NCBI GenBank assembly: GCA_014649575.1
Contig: BMTH01000014.1
Span: forward strand, 1 to 64,000
DNA: 64,000 nt
Reading direction: 5' to 3'
Origin: Streptomyces griseoincarnatus
Lineage (GTDB): Bacteria > Actinomycetota > Actinomycetes > Streptomycetales > Streptomycetaceae
Each line of letters opens with the position of its first letter. The first letter of the stretch is position 1. This document shows positions 50,262 through 60,545 of this stretch, one piece after another. The position numbers and the translations under genes were made by a program. The notes beneath the pieces were generated by a model. It was not told the origin of the DNA. It was given only the letters and a program-made list of their open reading frames with translations, and did no database searches.

Positions 50262-51515
50262 TCAGCCCACCGTCCATTTCTGGTTCGCGGTGCCCGAGCA
50301 GGTCCAGATCTGCAGCCGGGTTCCGTTGGCGGAGTTGTTGCCGGTCACGTCCAGGCACTTGTCGGCCTGTGGGTTGACGATGTCACGGGCGGCCGTGACC
50401 ACCCAGCGCTGGGCGGCCGTGCCGTTGCAGTCCCACAGTTGCACGGGCGTGCCGTCGGCCGTGCCGCCCGAGGCCACGTCCAGGCACTTGCCCAGCGCCC
50501 GGATCGTACCGTCGGAACCGACCGTCCAGCGCTGCGCGGCGGTGCCGTTGCAGTCGTAGAGCTGGACAGGGGTGCCGTTGGCCGTGTTGGCCCCCGCGAC
50601 GTCCACGCACTTGCCGGCGAGACCGCGGATCGCGCCGCCGATCGAGGTGTCGCCGGTCGTCACCGTGACGTGGTCGACGACGAGTTGCTGCGGGAAGACG
50701 GTGGAGCCGTCCGGGTCGCCGGGCCAGTAGCCGCCGACCGCCAGGTTGAGGATGAGGAAGAACGGCTTGTTGAACACCCACTGCCGGCCGCCCAGGTCGG
50801 CGGGCGTGCGGGTCTGGTAGACGTTGCCGTCCACGGACCAGGTGATGCGGTCGGGCGCCCAGTCGACGGCGAAGGTGTGGAAGGCGTCCGCGAAGGCCTG
50901 TCCGCCGGGCAGTGTGTAGCCGGCGCCGATGCCGCCGGAGCCGGAGTAGCCGGGGCCGTGGATCGTGCCGTGCACGGTGGACGGCTCGAAGCCGACGTTC
51001 TCCATGATGTCGATCTCGCCCGAGTCCGGCCAGTTCACCGGGGTGCCGAGCATCCAGAAGGCGGGCCACATGCCCTGCCCGCGCGGTATCTTCATGCGCG
51101 CCTCGACGTGCCCGTACTGCGCGGTGAACTTGCCGGAGGTGTTGAGCCGGGCCGAGGTGTACTGGCAGGTGCCGTACCAGCACTGGTAGTTGGCCGGGTT
51201 CTCCTTGCGGGCGGTGATGACCAGGTGGCCCTGGCCGTCGAGCGCCGCGTTGTTGTTCCCGGCGGTGTAGTACTGCCGTTCGTGGTTGTTGACGTTGTCG
51301 CCGGTCTCGATGTGCCACTTCGACCCGTCGACCGCCGCGCCTGCGGGCCCGTCGAAGGTGTCCGAGAAGACGACGGCCGCCGCGGAGACGTCGGAGGCGG
51401 GTGCGGTGGAGCGGGCGGGTTCCGCCTGGGCGGTCGTGCCGGCCACGCCGGAGGCGAGGAGCGCGGCGGACAGGGCGGCGACCAGCCATCCGCGGCGCGT
51501 GCGCGGAGAGGACAT
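50262..51515 (-). CDS. Secreted GH16 endo-beta-1,3-glucanase with C-terminal ricin-type lectin domain
   Basis: A 417-residue exported enzyme. Signal peptide WLVAALSAALLASGVAGTTAQA is cleaved near residue 30. The GH16 jelly-roll domain (about 45-285) has the catalytic ExDxxE motif in SGEIDIMENVG and MKIPRGQGMWPAFWML. The C-terminal ricin-B/CBM13 domain (about 290-417) has three QxW repeats: TAAQRWTVG, TAAQRWVVT and TANQKWTVG. Likely substrates are laminarin-type glucans such as fungal cell walls. ATG 51515 follows GGAAGGGAG; the upstream frame to 51596 is rejected. Confidence 0.93.
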   Translation of the reverse strand: MSSPRTRRGWLVAALSAALLASGVAGTTAQAEPARSTAPASDVSAAAVVFSDTFDGPAGAAVDGSKWHIETGDNVNNHERQYYTAGNNNAALDGQGHLVITARKENPANYQCWYGTCQYTSARLNTSGKFTAQYGHVEARMKIPRGQGMWPAFWMLGTPVNWPDSGEIDIMENVGFEPSTVHGTIHGPGYSGSGGIGAGYTLPGGQAFADAFHTFAVDWAPDRITWSVDGNVYQTRTPADLGGRQWVFNKPFFLILNLAVGGYWPGDPDGSTVFPQQLVVDHVTVTTGDTSIGGAIRGLAGKCVDVAGANTANGTPVQLYDCNGTAAQRWTVGSDGTIRALGKCLDVASGGTADGTPVQLWDCNGTAAQRWVVTAARDIVNPQADKCLDVTGNNSANGTRLQIWTCSGTANQKWTVG

Positions 51516-51678
51516 GGCTCTCCCTTCCGTACGGCGCCCCGTGGGGACGGGTGCGCCGACCGTGGTGGGGGGTGAAGGTTCAACCACTTGATTCAAGATG
51601 TGAGATAAGAAGACGTCAACCCCCTGGTACAGACCAGGAATTCACATCAGGTCGACCCCGCCCCAGGGAGGGAGAGGA

Positions 51679-52035
51679 TCAGGCCGTGGTGCCCCAGGAG
51701 GTGCGGCGGGCGCACTTCGGGTCGTGCTCGGTCGCGCACGACGTCCACCAGCGCTCGCAGCACGCCTCCTGCACCTCGGCCCGTGCCACGGCCGCGGCCG
51801 CCGCGTCCCGCCAGGCCGCCCGGCGCCCCTCGCGCTCGCGCAGCACGGCGACGGCCCGGCGTTCGTCGGCGATGACGGTCTCGCGGACGACACCCAGGAC
51901 GGGCGCGAGGGAGGCGGCGGCCATGGCGAGGGTGGTCCAGGCGGGCACCGTGCCCCAGGTGCGCACGGTGCAGTAGGCGAGCCAGAGGGCGACGGCGATG
52001 TACATGACGGTGAGAACCCGGCTGCCCCTGCTCAT
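51679..52035 (-). CDS. Hypothetical membrane protein with a charged C-terminal half
   Basis: A 118-residue protein. There are two N-terminal membrane segments (VLTVMYIAVALWLAYCTV and AWTTLAMAAASLAPVLGVV), then a charged Arg/Ala/Glu helix (RREREG, AAAVARAEV). The C-terminal stretch has four Cys (EACCERWWTSCATEHDPKC). No family is recognised. ATG 52035 follows GGGGAG and is preferred to the 52194 open frame. Confidence 0.65.
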   Translation of the reverse strand: MSRGSRVLTVMYIAVALWLAYCTVRTWGTVPAWTTLAMAAASLAPVLGVVRETVIADERRAVAVLREREGRRAAWRDAAAAAVARAEVQEACCERWWTSCATEHDPKCARRTSWGTTA

Positions 52036-52459
52036 GCTCGTCTCCCCTTCGGTCCGCCGGTCCGACGGACATCTGATGCCCCGGAACAGCCGCTCCATGA
52101 CAACGCGTTGGGATTCACAGCAAGTCAGGGCCGTGCTCTTCGCCGGACCGGGGCCCGTGCGTGCCGCGTCCTTCGCCCGCGCTCGGCGCCGCACGGGCCG
52201 TCGCGGGGCGCGGGCGACCGTCGCACACGTCGCCCCCGGACCGTTCCTGACGGGACCGTTCCTCGATCGGACGCGGGACGGCGGAGGGATTCTTCAGCGG
52301 GTGACGGGCGGCGCGCCGCGCCTCGTGGCACGCGCCGAGGACATCGGAGGTGAAGGTTGACGGGAGGACCGGCCGCCGGGCCCGGGGCGTGCGCTAGATT
52401 TTGCTCGCCCTTGACCGCGATCATTCACGATCCCTCACGCTACGGAGCCGGCGCACCTC
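52036..52459. other. Divergent intergenic region with no gene found
   Basis: 424 bp between divergent membrane-protein genes. The only pattern seen is an 11-bp direct repeat GGACCGTTCCT at 52238 and 52253 (15 bp apart) and an AT-richer patch GCTAGATTTTGCTCG around 52392-52406 that may hold the -10 region of the DUF350 gene. Confidence 0.35.
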
Positions 52460-52882
52460 ATGAACGACATCGTCAACGGACTCGGCCGGGCCGGCGCCTA
52501 CGGCGCACTCGGCCTGGTCCTTCTCGTCCTCGGCATCTTCCTGGTCGACCTGCTGCTGCCCGGCAGACTCGGACGCCAGATCTGGCAGGAGCGAAACCGC
52601 AACGCGGCCGTGGTGCTCAGCTCCTCGCTGCTCGGCATCGGCGGGATCGTGTTCACCTCCATCTGGACGACCTACGACGACTTCGGCAAGGGCCTGGTCT
52701 CCACGGCGGTGTTCGGCGTACTGGGGCTGGTGATGATGGCCGTGGCGTTCTTGGTGATCGACCTGATCACCCCCGGGCGGCTCGGCGCCACACTGGTGGA
52801 GGTGGAGCCCCACCCGGCGGTGTGGGTGACCGCGTCCTGCAACATCGCCGTGTCCGCCGTCATCTCGGCGTCCATAGCCTGA
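52460..52882 (+). CDS. DUF350 membrane protein
   Basis: A 140-residue protein with four membrane segments in two similar halves. GLGLVLLVLGIFLVDLLLPGRLG is echoed by GVLGLVMMAVAFLVIDLITPGRLG, the internal duplication typical of DUF350. The family is unassigned and often found near potassium-channel- or ATP-grasp-type genes; none is near here. ATG 52460 is used; I do not see a good Shine-Dalgarno before it. Confidence 0.85.
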   Translation: MNDIVNGLGRAGAYGALGLVLLVLGIFLVDLLLPGRLGRQIWQERNRNAAVVLSSSLLGIGGIVFTSIWTTYDDFGKGLVSTAVFGVLGLVMMAVAFLVIDLITPGRLGATLVEVEPHPAVWVTASCNIAVSAVISASIA

Positions 52883-53118
52883 ACCGGCCCTCCCCTTCCG
52901 TCCGCGCGTCACCGCCCGGGCGCCGCGTACCGTACGCGCGGCGGCCGGGCGGCGCGCGTACGCGGGTTCAGCCGCCGCTGCCGGGGAGCGGGGCGGCCGT
53001 GAAGTTGTCTCTTTCGGTGTGTTACCGGGAAGTACCAACCGCCGCTCGCCTGCGCCGACGCGCGTCCGGACGTCGAAACGGCACGTCCGGACGAACCGGC
53101 CCGGGCCAAGGCGGGCCG

Positions 53119-53535
53119 TCAGGCCACCCGGCGTCGCTCCGGGGCGACCGCCGGGCGGGCGGGCGCCTGGGGGACGCGGGCGGCCGTACGGACGCGGTAC
53201 GTGGTGCGGTTGGGGTCGACGACCGGCTCGCCGAGGGTGATCCGGCCGCTCGCCTGAAGCTCGTCGCACTCGGCGGTGGGCAGCGCGGCGTAGCAGCCGC
53301 CGGTACCGGTCGCCGGGTCGATCGGACGCCAGTAGCTGTACCGACGGCGGCCATTGGCGAACACCGTCACGTACGTCGGGGTGCGGGGGTCCGCGATGAT
53401 GCGCAGCACGTCGGCCGTGGTCCCGGGCGACGCGGGCGCGGCGGCCGGGGACGGGGCGGCGGCCGCCCGGGCCCGCCTTCGGCGGACGGTCGGCAGGTCG
53501 ACGAGGGTGGTCGAGCGGTCGACGGTGGCAAGCAT
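53119..53535 (-). CDS. Hypothetical protein
   Basis: A 138-residue protein with an Ala/Arg/Pro-rich N-terminal third (RRRRARAAAAPSPAAAP), then a small folded part (VLRIIADPRTPTYVTVFANGRRRYSYW to CYAALPTAECDELQASGRI) and a basic tail. No family is recognised. ATG 53535 follows AAAGG. The upstream frame to 53625 has no better start. Confidence 0.6.
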   Translation of the reverse strand: MLATVDRSTTLVDLPTVRRRRARAAAAPSPAAAPASPGTTADVLRIIADPRTPTYVTVFANGRRRYSYWRPIDPATGTGGCYAALPTAECDELQASGRITLGEPVVDPNRTTYRVRTAARVPQAPARPAVAPERRRVA

Positions 53536-53693
53536 CTGAAGGACCTTTCCGGAGCCGGACACGAGACCGTCTACCCAGCACCGCGCCGGAGTTGATCTCC
53601 TTTTCCGATCATTGTGCAACCTCACACCGACAACGTGCGACGGTTTTCGGACGTTCCCGGTCGACGTGTCGACATGACGACCGTGACGGGCCG

Positions 53694-54044
53694 TCAGCCG
53701 TCAGCGTCGGCAAGCGGGTCGTGGCCCCAGTTCATCAGCGAGTGCCGCCAGCGCGTGTCGGTGACGTCGCCGGACGGGCGCTGCGCCAGGTGGCGGTTGA
53801 TGTAACCGACGACCTTGCGCATGTGGGCGTGATCGTCCTCGGTGAGGTCCGCGCGCTTGGTCCGCAGCAGCTCGACGATGCGCCGTCCCGAGGCGTGCCC
53901 GGTCGACTCGCCGCCGTCCTTGTGCTGGCCCGCGCTCCGCGACTCGTCCGTTTCGAGCCACTTCTCCAGATCGCCGGCCTTCATGTTGACCAGCTTCCGG
54001 AACTCGTTCCAGGTCTCCTCGTCGTCCGCGGCCACGGCGCTCAC
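53694..54044 (-). CDS. DUF3140 protein
   Basis: A 116-residue charged protein matching DUF3140: WNEFRKLVNMKAGDLEKWLET, GRRIVELLRTKRADLTEDD, MRKVVGYINRHLAQRP, and a C-terminal WRHSLMNWGHDP. Its function is unknown; in Streptomyces and plant-associated bacteria it pairs with the hypervirulence-type DUF2945 protein, as here. Start GTG 54044 overlaps the stop of that gene. Confidence 0.85.
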   Translation of the reverse strand: MSAVAADDEETWNEFRKLVNMKAGDLEKWLETDESRSAGQHKDGGESTGHASGRRIVELLRTKRADLTEDDHAHMRKVVGYINRHLAQRPSGDVTDTRWRHSLMNWGHDPLADADG

Positions 54045-54271
54045 TTCTTCTTCTTGAGCGCGGACGGCTTGTGCACCGCCGTCTTCCCGGACTTGTCGCT
54101 GCGCACCTCGTACTGCGGCTCCTCCTCGGAGGCCGCGACGGTGCGTCCGGCCGCCTCGGTCCGCTCGGTGATCTTCTGCTCGACCTCGCCCGTGGTCTCG
54201 CTGCCGTGGCTGCTCCAGGCGACGTGGTCGCCCTCGTGCAGGTCCTTCCCGGACTTCTTGTCCTTCGCCAT
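54041..54271 (-). CDS. DUF2945 (HVA1/TUDOR-like) protein
   Basis: A 76-residue basic protein with the DUF2945 core LHEGDHVAWSSHGSETTGEVEQKI and the Ala/Ser/Pro-Glu middle SEEEPQYEVRSDKSGKTAVHKP, ending in KKKK. The family is compared to fungal hypervirulence-associated proteins and is of unknown function. ATG 54271 follows AAGGAGGCGCC. It is co-translated with the DUF3140 gene through a GTGA overlap. Confidence 0.85.
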   Translation of the reverse strand: MAKDKKSGKDLHEGDHVAWSSHGSETTGEVEQKITERTEAAGRTVAASEEEPQYEVRSDKSGKTAVHKPSALKKKK

Positions 54272-54355
54272 GTCCGGCGCCTCCTTCGTGTCGACCGTGG
54301 GGCCGCTCTCCACCCTGGTGGCAGCGGCGGCCGCGCGCATCTCGGGCGGACAGCC

Positions 54356-54391
54356 GTCCGGGCCGGCCCCGTGGAGGGGACCGGCCCGGAC
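54356..54391. terminator. Terminator downstream of katG
   Basis: Arms 54356-54370 and 54377-54391 are complementary apart from one mismatch, with a short loop, 43 bp after the katG stop on the minus strand. Confidence 0.75.
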
Positions 54392-54433
54392 AGACGGATC
54401 AGCGCGCCGGAGGGACCGGGCGGGCGGTGTGGA

Positions 54434-57131
<2,698 letters not shown>

Positions 57132-57174
57132 GGAGCCGAACCTACCGCCGAAGACGCGAACAATTCCAGAGAAC

Positions 57175-57188
57175 GAACGGATCCATTC
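57175..57188. promoter_or_regulatory. Near-palindrome upstream of furA, possible operator
   Basis: GAACGGATCCATTC is palindromic apart from one mismatched pair and lies 44 bp upstream of the furA ATG. A related GAACAATTCC occurs at 57158-57167. Autoregulation by FurA-type repressors is known; the site itself is only a candidate. Confidence 0.35.
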
Positions 57189-57287
57189 CTGGGGCGTGTC
57201 CGGTAACGGCGGGTGGCTCCCGTGTTGCGCACGGCACCGGGGCGCGGACCGCCGGCCCCCGCCCTCCGTGGGCCTGTGACCAGGGGG

Positions 57288-58169
57288 TCAGTGCAGGACG
57301 TCGAGCGCCCCCGGAAGGATTCTCGCCGTGACGGGCAGCGTCGCGTCGACCTCGCCGTCCGTGCCGTAGGGGATCGCCCGGTCGGCCTCGATGCGTATCT
57401 CCCGGCCGCGCAGGACGCGTACCTGGGGGCGGCGCACGTGGGCGCCGGTGCGCAGTTCGTTCATCAGGGCGAAGAACAGCAGGCGGGGCGCGTGGCGGAT
57501 CATGACGACGTCGAGGAGGCCGTCGTCCGGTCGGGCGTCGGGGGCGATGAGACGGCCGGATCCGTACGTGCCCGAGTTGGCGGCGACCACGGTGTAACCC
57601 GTGTGGGTGTGTTCCTCTCCGTCGACGGTGACCGTGTAGCGCGCCGGGCGCCACGTGGTCACGGCCCGCAGGCCGCCCGCGTAGTAGGACGCCGAACCCC
57701 GCAGCAGGCGGGAGCGGTTGGCGTACCGGTTGGCGAGGGCGTCCACCCCGGCGTAGACGCTGCCGAGCACCACCACGCGGTCGTGGGTGGCCGAGACGAC
57801 CTCGACGGTGTCCACGGGGCGGGGCCGGGCGTGCAGCAGGATGCCGGCCAGGGCTTCCGGATCCCGGGGCAGGCCGAGCGCCCGGGCGAAGTCGTTGCCC
57901 CGGCCGGCCGGGACCAGGCCGAGCGTGGCGCCGGTGCCGCTGAGGGCGCCGCCGACGCAGCCGGTCATGCCGTCCCCGCCGACGGCCAGCACGGTGCGGC
58001 CCGCCGCTCCGGCCGTGACGGCGAGTTCCCTGGCGTGCGCGAGGCTCCGGCTGTACTCGGTCACCAGCTCCGCGCCCGCCTCACGCAGATGCCGGGCGAC
58101 GGCGAGCAACGCGGCGGCGGAACCGGCCGCGCCCGCGGTGGGGTTGACGACGGCGGTGAACTGTCGCAT
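57288..58169 (-). CDS. Diacylglycerol kinase-family lipid kinase
   Basis: A 293-residue lipid kinase of the DgkB/YegS type. VVNPTAGAAGSAA (phosphate loop), VLAVGGDGMTGCVGG (catalytic GGDGT-like, here GGDGM) and LVPAGRGNDFARALG (NTP-binding) are all present, with a C-terminal beta-sandwich (YTVTVDGEEHTHTGY, ARPDDGLLDVVMIRH). It phosphorylates a lipid with a free hydroxyl, such as diacylglycerol or an ether analogue. ATG 58169 follows GGAGGC. It lies 83 bp after the FAD-linked oxidase on the same strand. Confidence 0.88.
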   Translation of the reverse strand: MRQFTAVVNPTAGAAGSAAALLAVARHLREAGAELVTEYSRSLAHARELAVTAGAAGRTVLAVGGDGMTGCVGGALSGTGATLGLVPAGRGNDFARALGLPRDPEALAGILLHARPRPVDTVEVVSATHDRVVVLGSVYAGVDALANRYANRSRLLRGSASYYAGGLRAVTTWRPARYTVTVDGEEHTHTGYTVVAANSGTYGSGRLIAPDARPDDGLLDVVMIRHAPRLLFFALMNELRTGAHVRRPQVRVLRGREIRIEADRAIPYGTDGEVDATLPVTARILPGALDVLH

Positions 58170-58252
58170 GGGATGCCTCCGGGGACGGGCCGAGGGGGTG
58201 GGGTGGATGTGCGGGGCGCCTGGGCGGGGGCAGTGAGAAGGGGCCCGGTCCG

Positions 58253-59863
58253 TCAGCGGGAGGGCAGCAGCACACCCGGGCTCAGCACGCCTTCCGGGTC
58301 CAGCCGCCGCTTCACCGCGCGGAGCGCCTCGGCGCCGAGGGGGCCGATCTCGCGGACGTACCAGTCGCGGTGGTCCGTGCCCACGCCGTGGTGATGGCTG
58401 ATGGTGCCGCCCGCGGCGAGGATCGCCTCGTTCGCGGCGTGCTTCGCGCGCGTCCAGTGGGCCACGGGGTCCTCGCCCTGCGCGGAGACGACCGTGAAGT
58501 ACAGCGAGGCGCCGTTCTCGTAGACGTGGGAGATGTGGCACATCACCAGCGGCGGGGTGCCGGCCTCGGTGAGGGTGGCGGTGAGCGCGTCGCGGACGGC
58601 GGCGTACAGGCCGGGGAGGCGGGACCAGAAGGCCGCCGTCTCCAGCGTCTCCGCGAAGGCGCCCGCGTCGAGGAGGGCGTCCCGCAGGTAGGGCGCCGAG
58701 TACCGGCCGTGGGCCCAGCGGCGGCCGGGCTCCTCGCCGAGGGGCGTGCCGCCGCACTCCCGCAGGACGGCGGCGGCCCGCTCGCGCCGGTACGCCGTGT
58801 CCCCCTCCGTGCCCTCGTACCCGGCGACGGCGGTGCAGCCGCTCGCCTTGAGCTCGCCGGAGCCGATCGCCTCGGGGTTGGCGAGGCCTACCAGGGTCTC
58901 GGTCTCGTCGGACAGGCGCAGCACGGTGGGCCGGGGCCCGTCCTGGGCGAGCCGGCGCAGGGCGGCGGCGCCCGCGTCGAAGGTGGGGAAGCTCCAGCCC
59001 TCGTGGACACGGGTCTGCGGCACGGGCCGGACCCGCACGGTCACCGAGGTGATCACGCCGAAGGCGCCCTCCGAGCCGAGCAGGAGCTGGCGCAGGTCGG
59101 GGCCGGCGGCGGAGCGGGGGGCGCGGCCGGTGTCGAGGGTGCCCTCGGGGGTGGCGAGGGTGAGGGAGAGGACCATCTCGTCGAAGCGCCCGTACCCGGC
59201 GGAGGCCTGGCCGCTGGAGCGGGTGGCGGCGAAGCCGCCGATGGTGGCCCATTCGTAGGACTGCGGGAAGTGCCCGAGCGTGAAGCCGTGTTCGGCGAGC
59301 AGCGCCTCGGCCTGCGGGGCCCGCAGACCTGGCTGCAGGGTGGCGGTGCGGGAGACCGGGTCGAGGTCGAGCAGGCGGTTCATGCGCCGCAGGTCGAGGG
59401 CGACGAACGGGCCGCGCGCCTCGGGGGCGAGACCGCCGACGACGGAGGTGCCGCCGCCGAACGCGACGGCCGCCAGGCCGTGTTCGGCGCACAGGCGGAG
59501 CACGTCCCGCACCTCGTCGTGCGTGGCGGGCAGCAGCACGGCCGCGGGGAGCGCGGCCGCGAGGTCGCCGCCGCGCATGCGCAACAGGTCCGGGGTGGAC
59601 TTGCCGCGGGTGTGCCGGACGCGGGTCTCGGCGTCGGTGCGGACGAGGGCCTCGTCGCCCAGCGCGGCGGTCAGGGCGCGGTGCGCGTCGGGGACGAGCG
59701 GGCTCGCGGGGACGTCCAGGTCCTCGAGGGCGACGGTCGCCGTCTCACGCGGCTTGACGCCGAGCAGGTCGCGCAGCAGCCCGGTCACCGAGCTGGGCAG
59801 CGGGGCCGCCCGCTCGGGGGCGCCCCAGCCGCTCCAGAGCATGTCCATGTCTGTCGTCCTCAC
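58253..59863 (-). CDS. FAD-binding oxidase, alkyl-dihydroxyacetonephosphate synthase-like
   Basis: A 536-residue flavoprotein of the vanillyl-alcohol-oxidase fold. FAD-binding motifs are AVAFGGGTSVVGGL (near residue 135), EWATIGGFAATRSSG and GSEGAFGVITSVTVRV. The C-terminal His-rich loop GGTISHHHGVGTDH is the alkyl-DHAP-synthase active-site pattern. In eukaryotes this enzyme forms the ether bond of ether lipids; bacterial members are less defined and may be glycolate- or D-lactate-type oxidases. GTG 59863 and ATG 59848 are equally well spaced from AGGA. It is divergent from a TetR gene. Confidence 0.85.
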   Translation of the reverse strand: MRTTDMDMLWSGWGAPERAAPLPSSVTGLLRDLLGVKPRETATVALEDLDVPASPLVPDAHRALTAALGDEALVRTDAETRVRHTRGKSTPDLLRMRGGDLAAALPAAVLLPATHDEVRDVLRLCAEHGLAAVAFGGGTSVVGGLAPEARGPFVALDLRRMNRLLDLDPVSRTATLQPGLRAPQAEALLAEHGFTLGHFPQSYEWATIGGFAATRSSGQASAGYGRFDEMVLSLTLATPEGTLDTGRAPRSAAGPDLRQLLLGSEGAFGVITSVTVRVRPVPQTRVHEGWSFPTFDAGAAALRRLAQDGPRPTVLRLSDETETLVGLANPEAIGSGELKASGCTAVAGYEGTEGDTAYRRERAAAVLRECGGTPLGEEPGRRWAHGRYSAPYLRDALLDAGAFAETLETAAFWSRLPGLYAAVRDALTATLTEAGTPPLVMCHISHVYENGASLYFTVVSAQGEDPVAHWTRAKHAANEAILAAGGTISHHHGVGTDHRDWYVREIGPLGAEALRAVKRRLDPEGVLSPGVLLPSR

Positions 59864-59921
59864 GGGTCCGTCCTGACGGGTCGGGAAAGAGCGATGCCGT
59901 CGCCCGACGGCCTCACGTGGC

Positions 59922-59934
59922 GTTACACTGTGAC
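59922..59934. promoter_or_regulatory. Candidate TetR operator over a -10 element
   Basis: GTTACA-C-TGTGAC forms a 13-bp inverted repeat with one imperfect pair. It covers a -10-like TACACT (59924-59929). Seven bases separate that element from the ATG of the TetR gene, which suggests a leaderless transcript and autorepression. Confidence 0.5.
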
Positions 59935-59936
59935 AC

Positions 59937-60545
59937 ATGACGCCTATTCGTCACAACGGCCCGGCAGGTCCGGACAACGACGCGGTGCTCGACGCGGTGC
60001 GCGACTGCGTGCTCGCCGTCGGGGTCCGCCGCACCACGCTCACCGATGTGGCCCGCCGCGCCGGTGTCTCCCGTATGACGCTGTACCGGCGCTGGCCGGA
60101 CGTGCGGTCGCTGGTCGGCGACCTGATGACGCGGGAGTGGATCGCGGTGGCCACCGGGGCCATGCCCGAGCGCGGACCGGACATGACCGCGCGGGCACTG
60201 CTCACGAAGGGACTCGTGGACGCGGTGCGGGACTTCGTCACCCACCCGCTCTTCCGCAAGATCCTCGACGTCGACCCCGAACTGCTCCTCCCCTACGTGC
60301 TGGACCGTCGCGGCGCGAGCCAGGAAGCCCTGCTCGAACTGCTGGCCGGCGTGCTGCGCGAGGGGCACGCCGACGGCTCGGTGCGCCGCGCGCCCGTCGA
60401 ACGGCAGGCGCGTTCGGTGCTGTTGATCGTGCAGTCCTTCACCCTGTCCCTGCGGACCATGACCGACGAGGACGACCCCGAGCTGTCCGCCGAGGCGTTC
60501 CTCGGCGAGCTGCGCGGCATCCTGGAGAGGACCCTCACGCCATGA
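59937..60545 (+). CDS. TetR-family transcriptional regulator
   Basis: A 202-residue TetR regulator. The N-terminal helix-turn-helix is AVGVRRTTLTDVARRAGVSRMTLYRRWPD (residues about 28-56), and an all-alpha ligand domain follows. There is no ribosome binding site before ATG 59937, and a -10-like TACACT lies seven bases upstream, so the mRNA is probably leaderless. Its stop overlaps the start of glpD (ATGA), so it is co-expressed with it. It faces the alkyl-DHAP-synthase-like gene, giving a regulator in the middle of a lipid-precursor module. Confidence 0.92.
   Translation: MTPIRHNGPAGPDNDAVLDAVRDCVLAVGVRRTTLTDVARRAGVSRMTLYRRWPDVRSLVGDLMTREWIAVATGAMPERGPDMTARALLTKGLVDAVRDFVTHPLFRKILDVDPELLLPYVLDRRGASQEALLELLAGVLREGHADGSVRRAPVERQARSVLLIVQSFTLSLRTMTDEDDPELSAEAFLGELRGILERTLTP

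Noticed and set aside
59908-59936. TGTCACA on the minus strand in front of the alkyl-DHAP-synthase-like gene
   Set aside because: No GTC at the required distance; it is better explained as half of the TetR-type inverted repeat.
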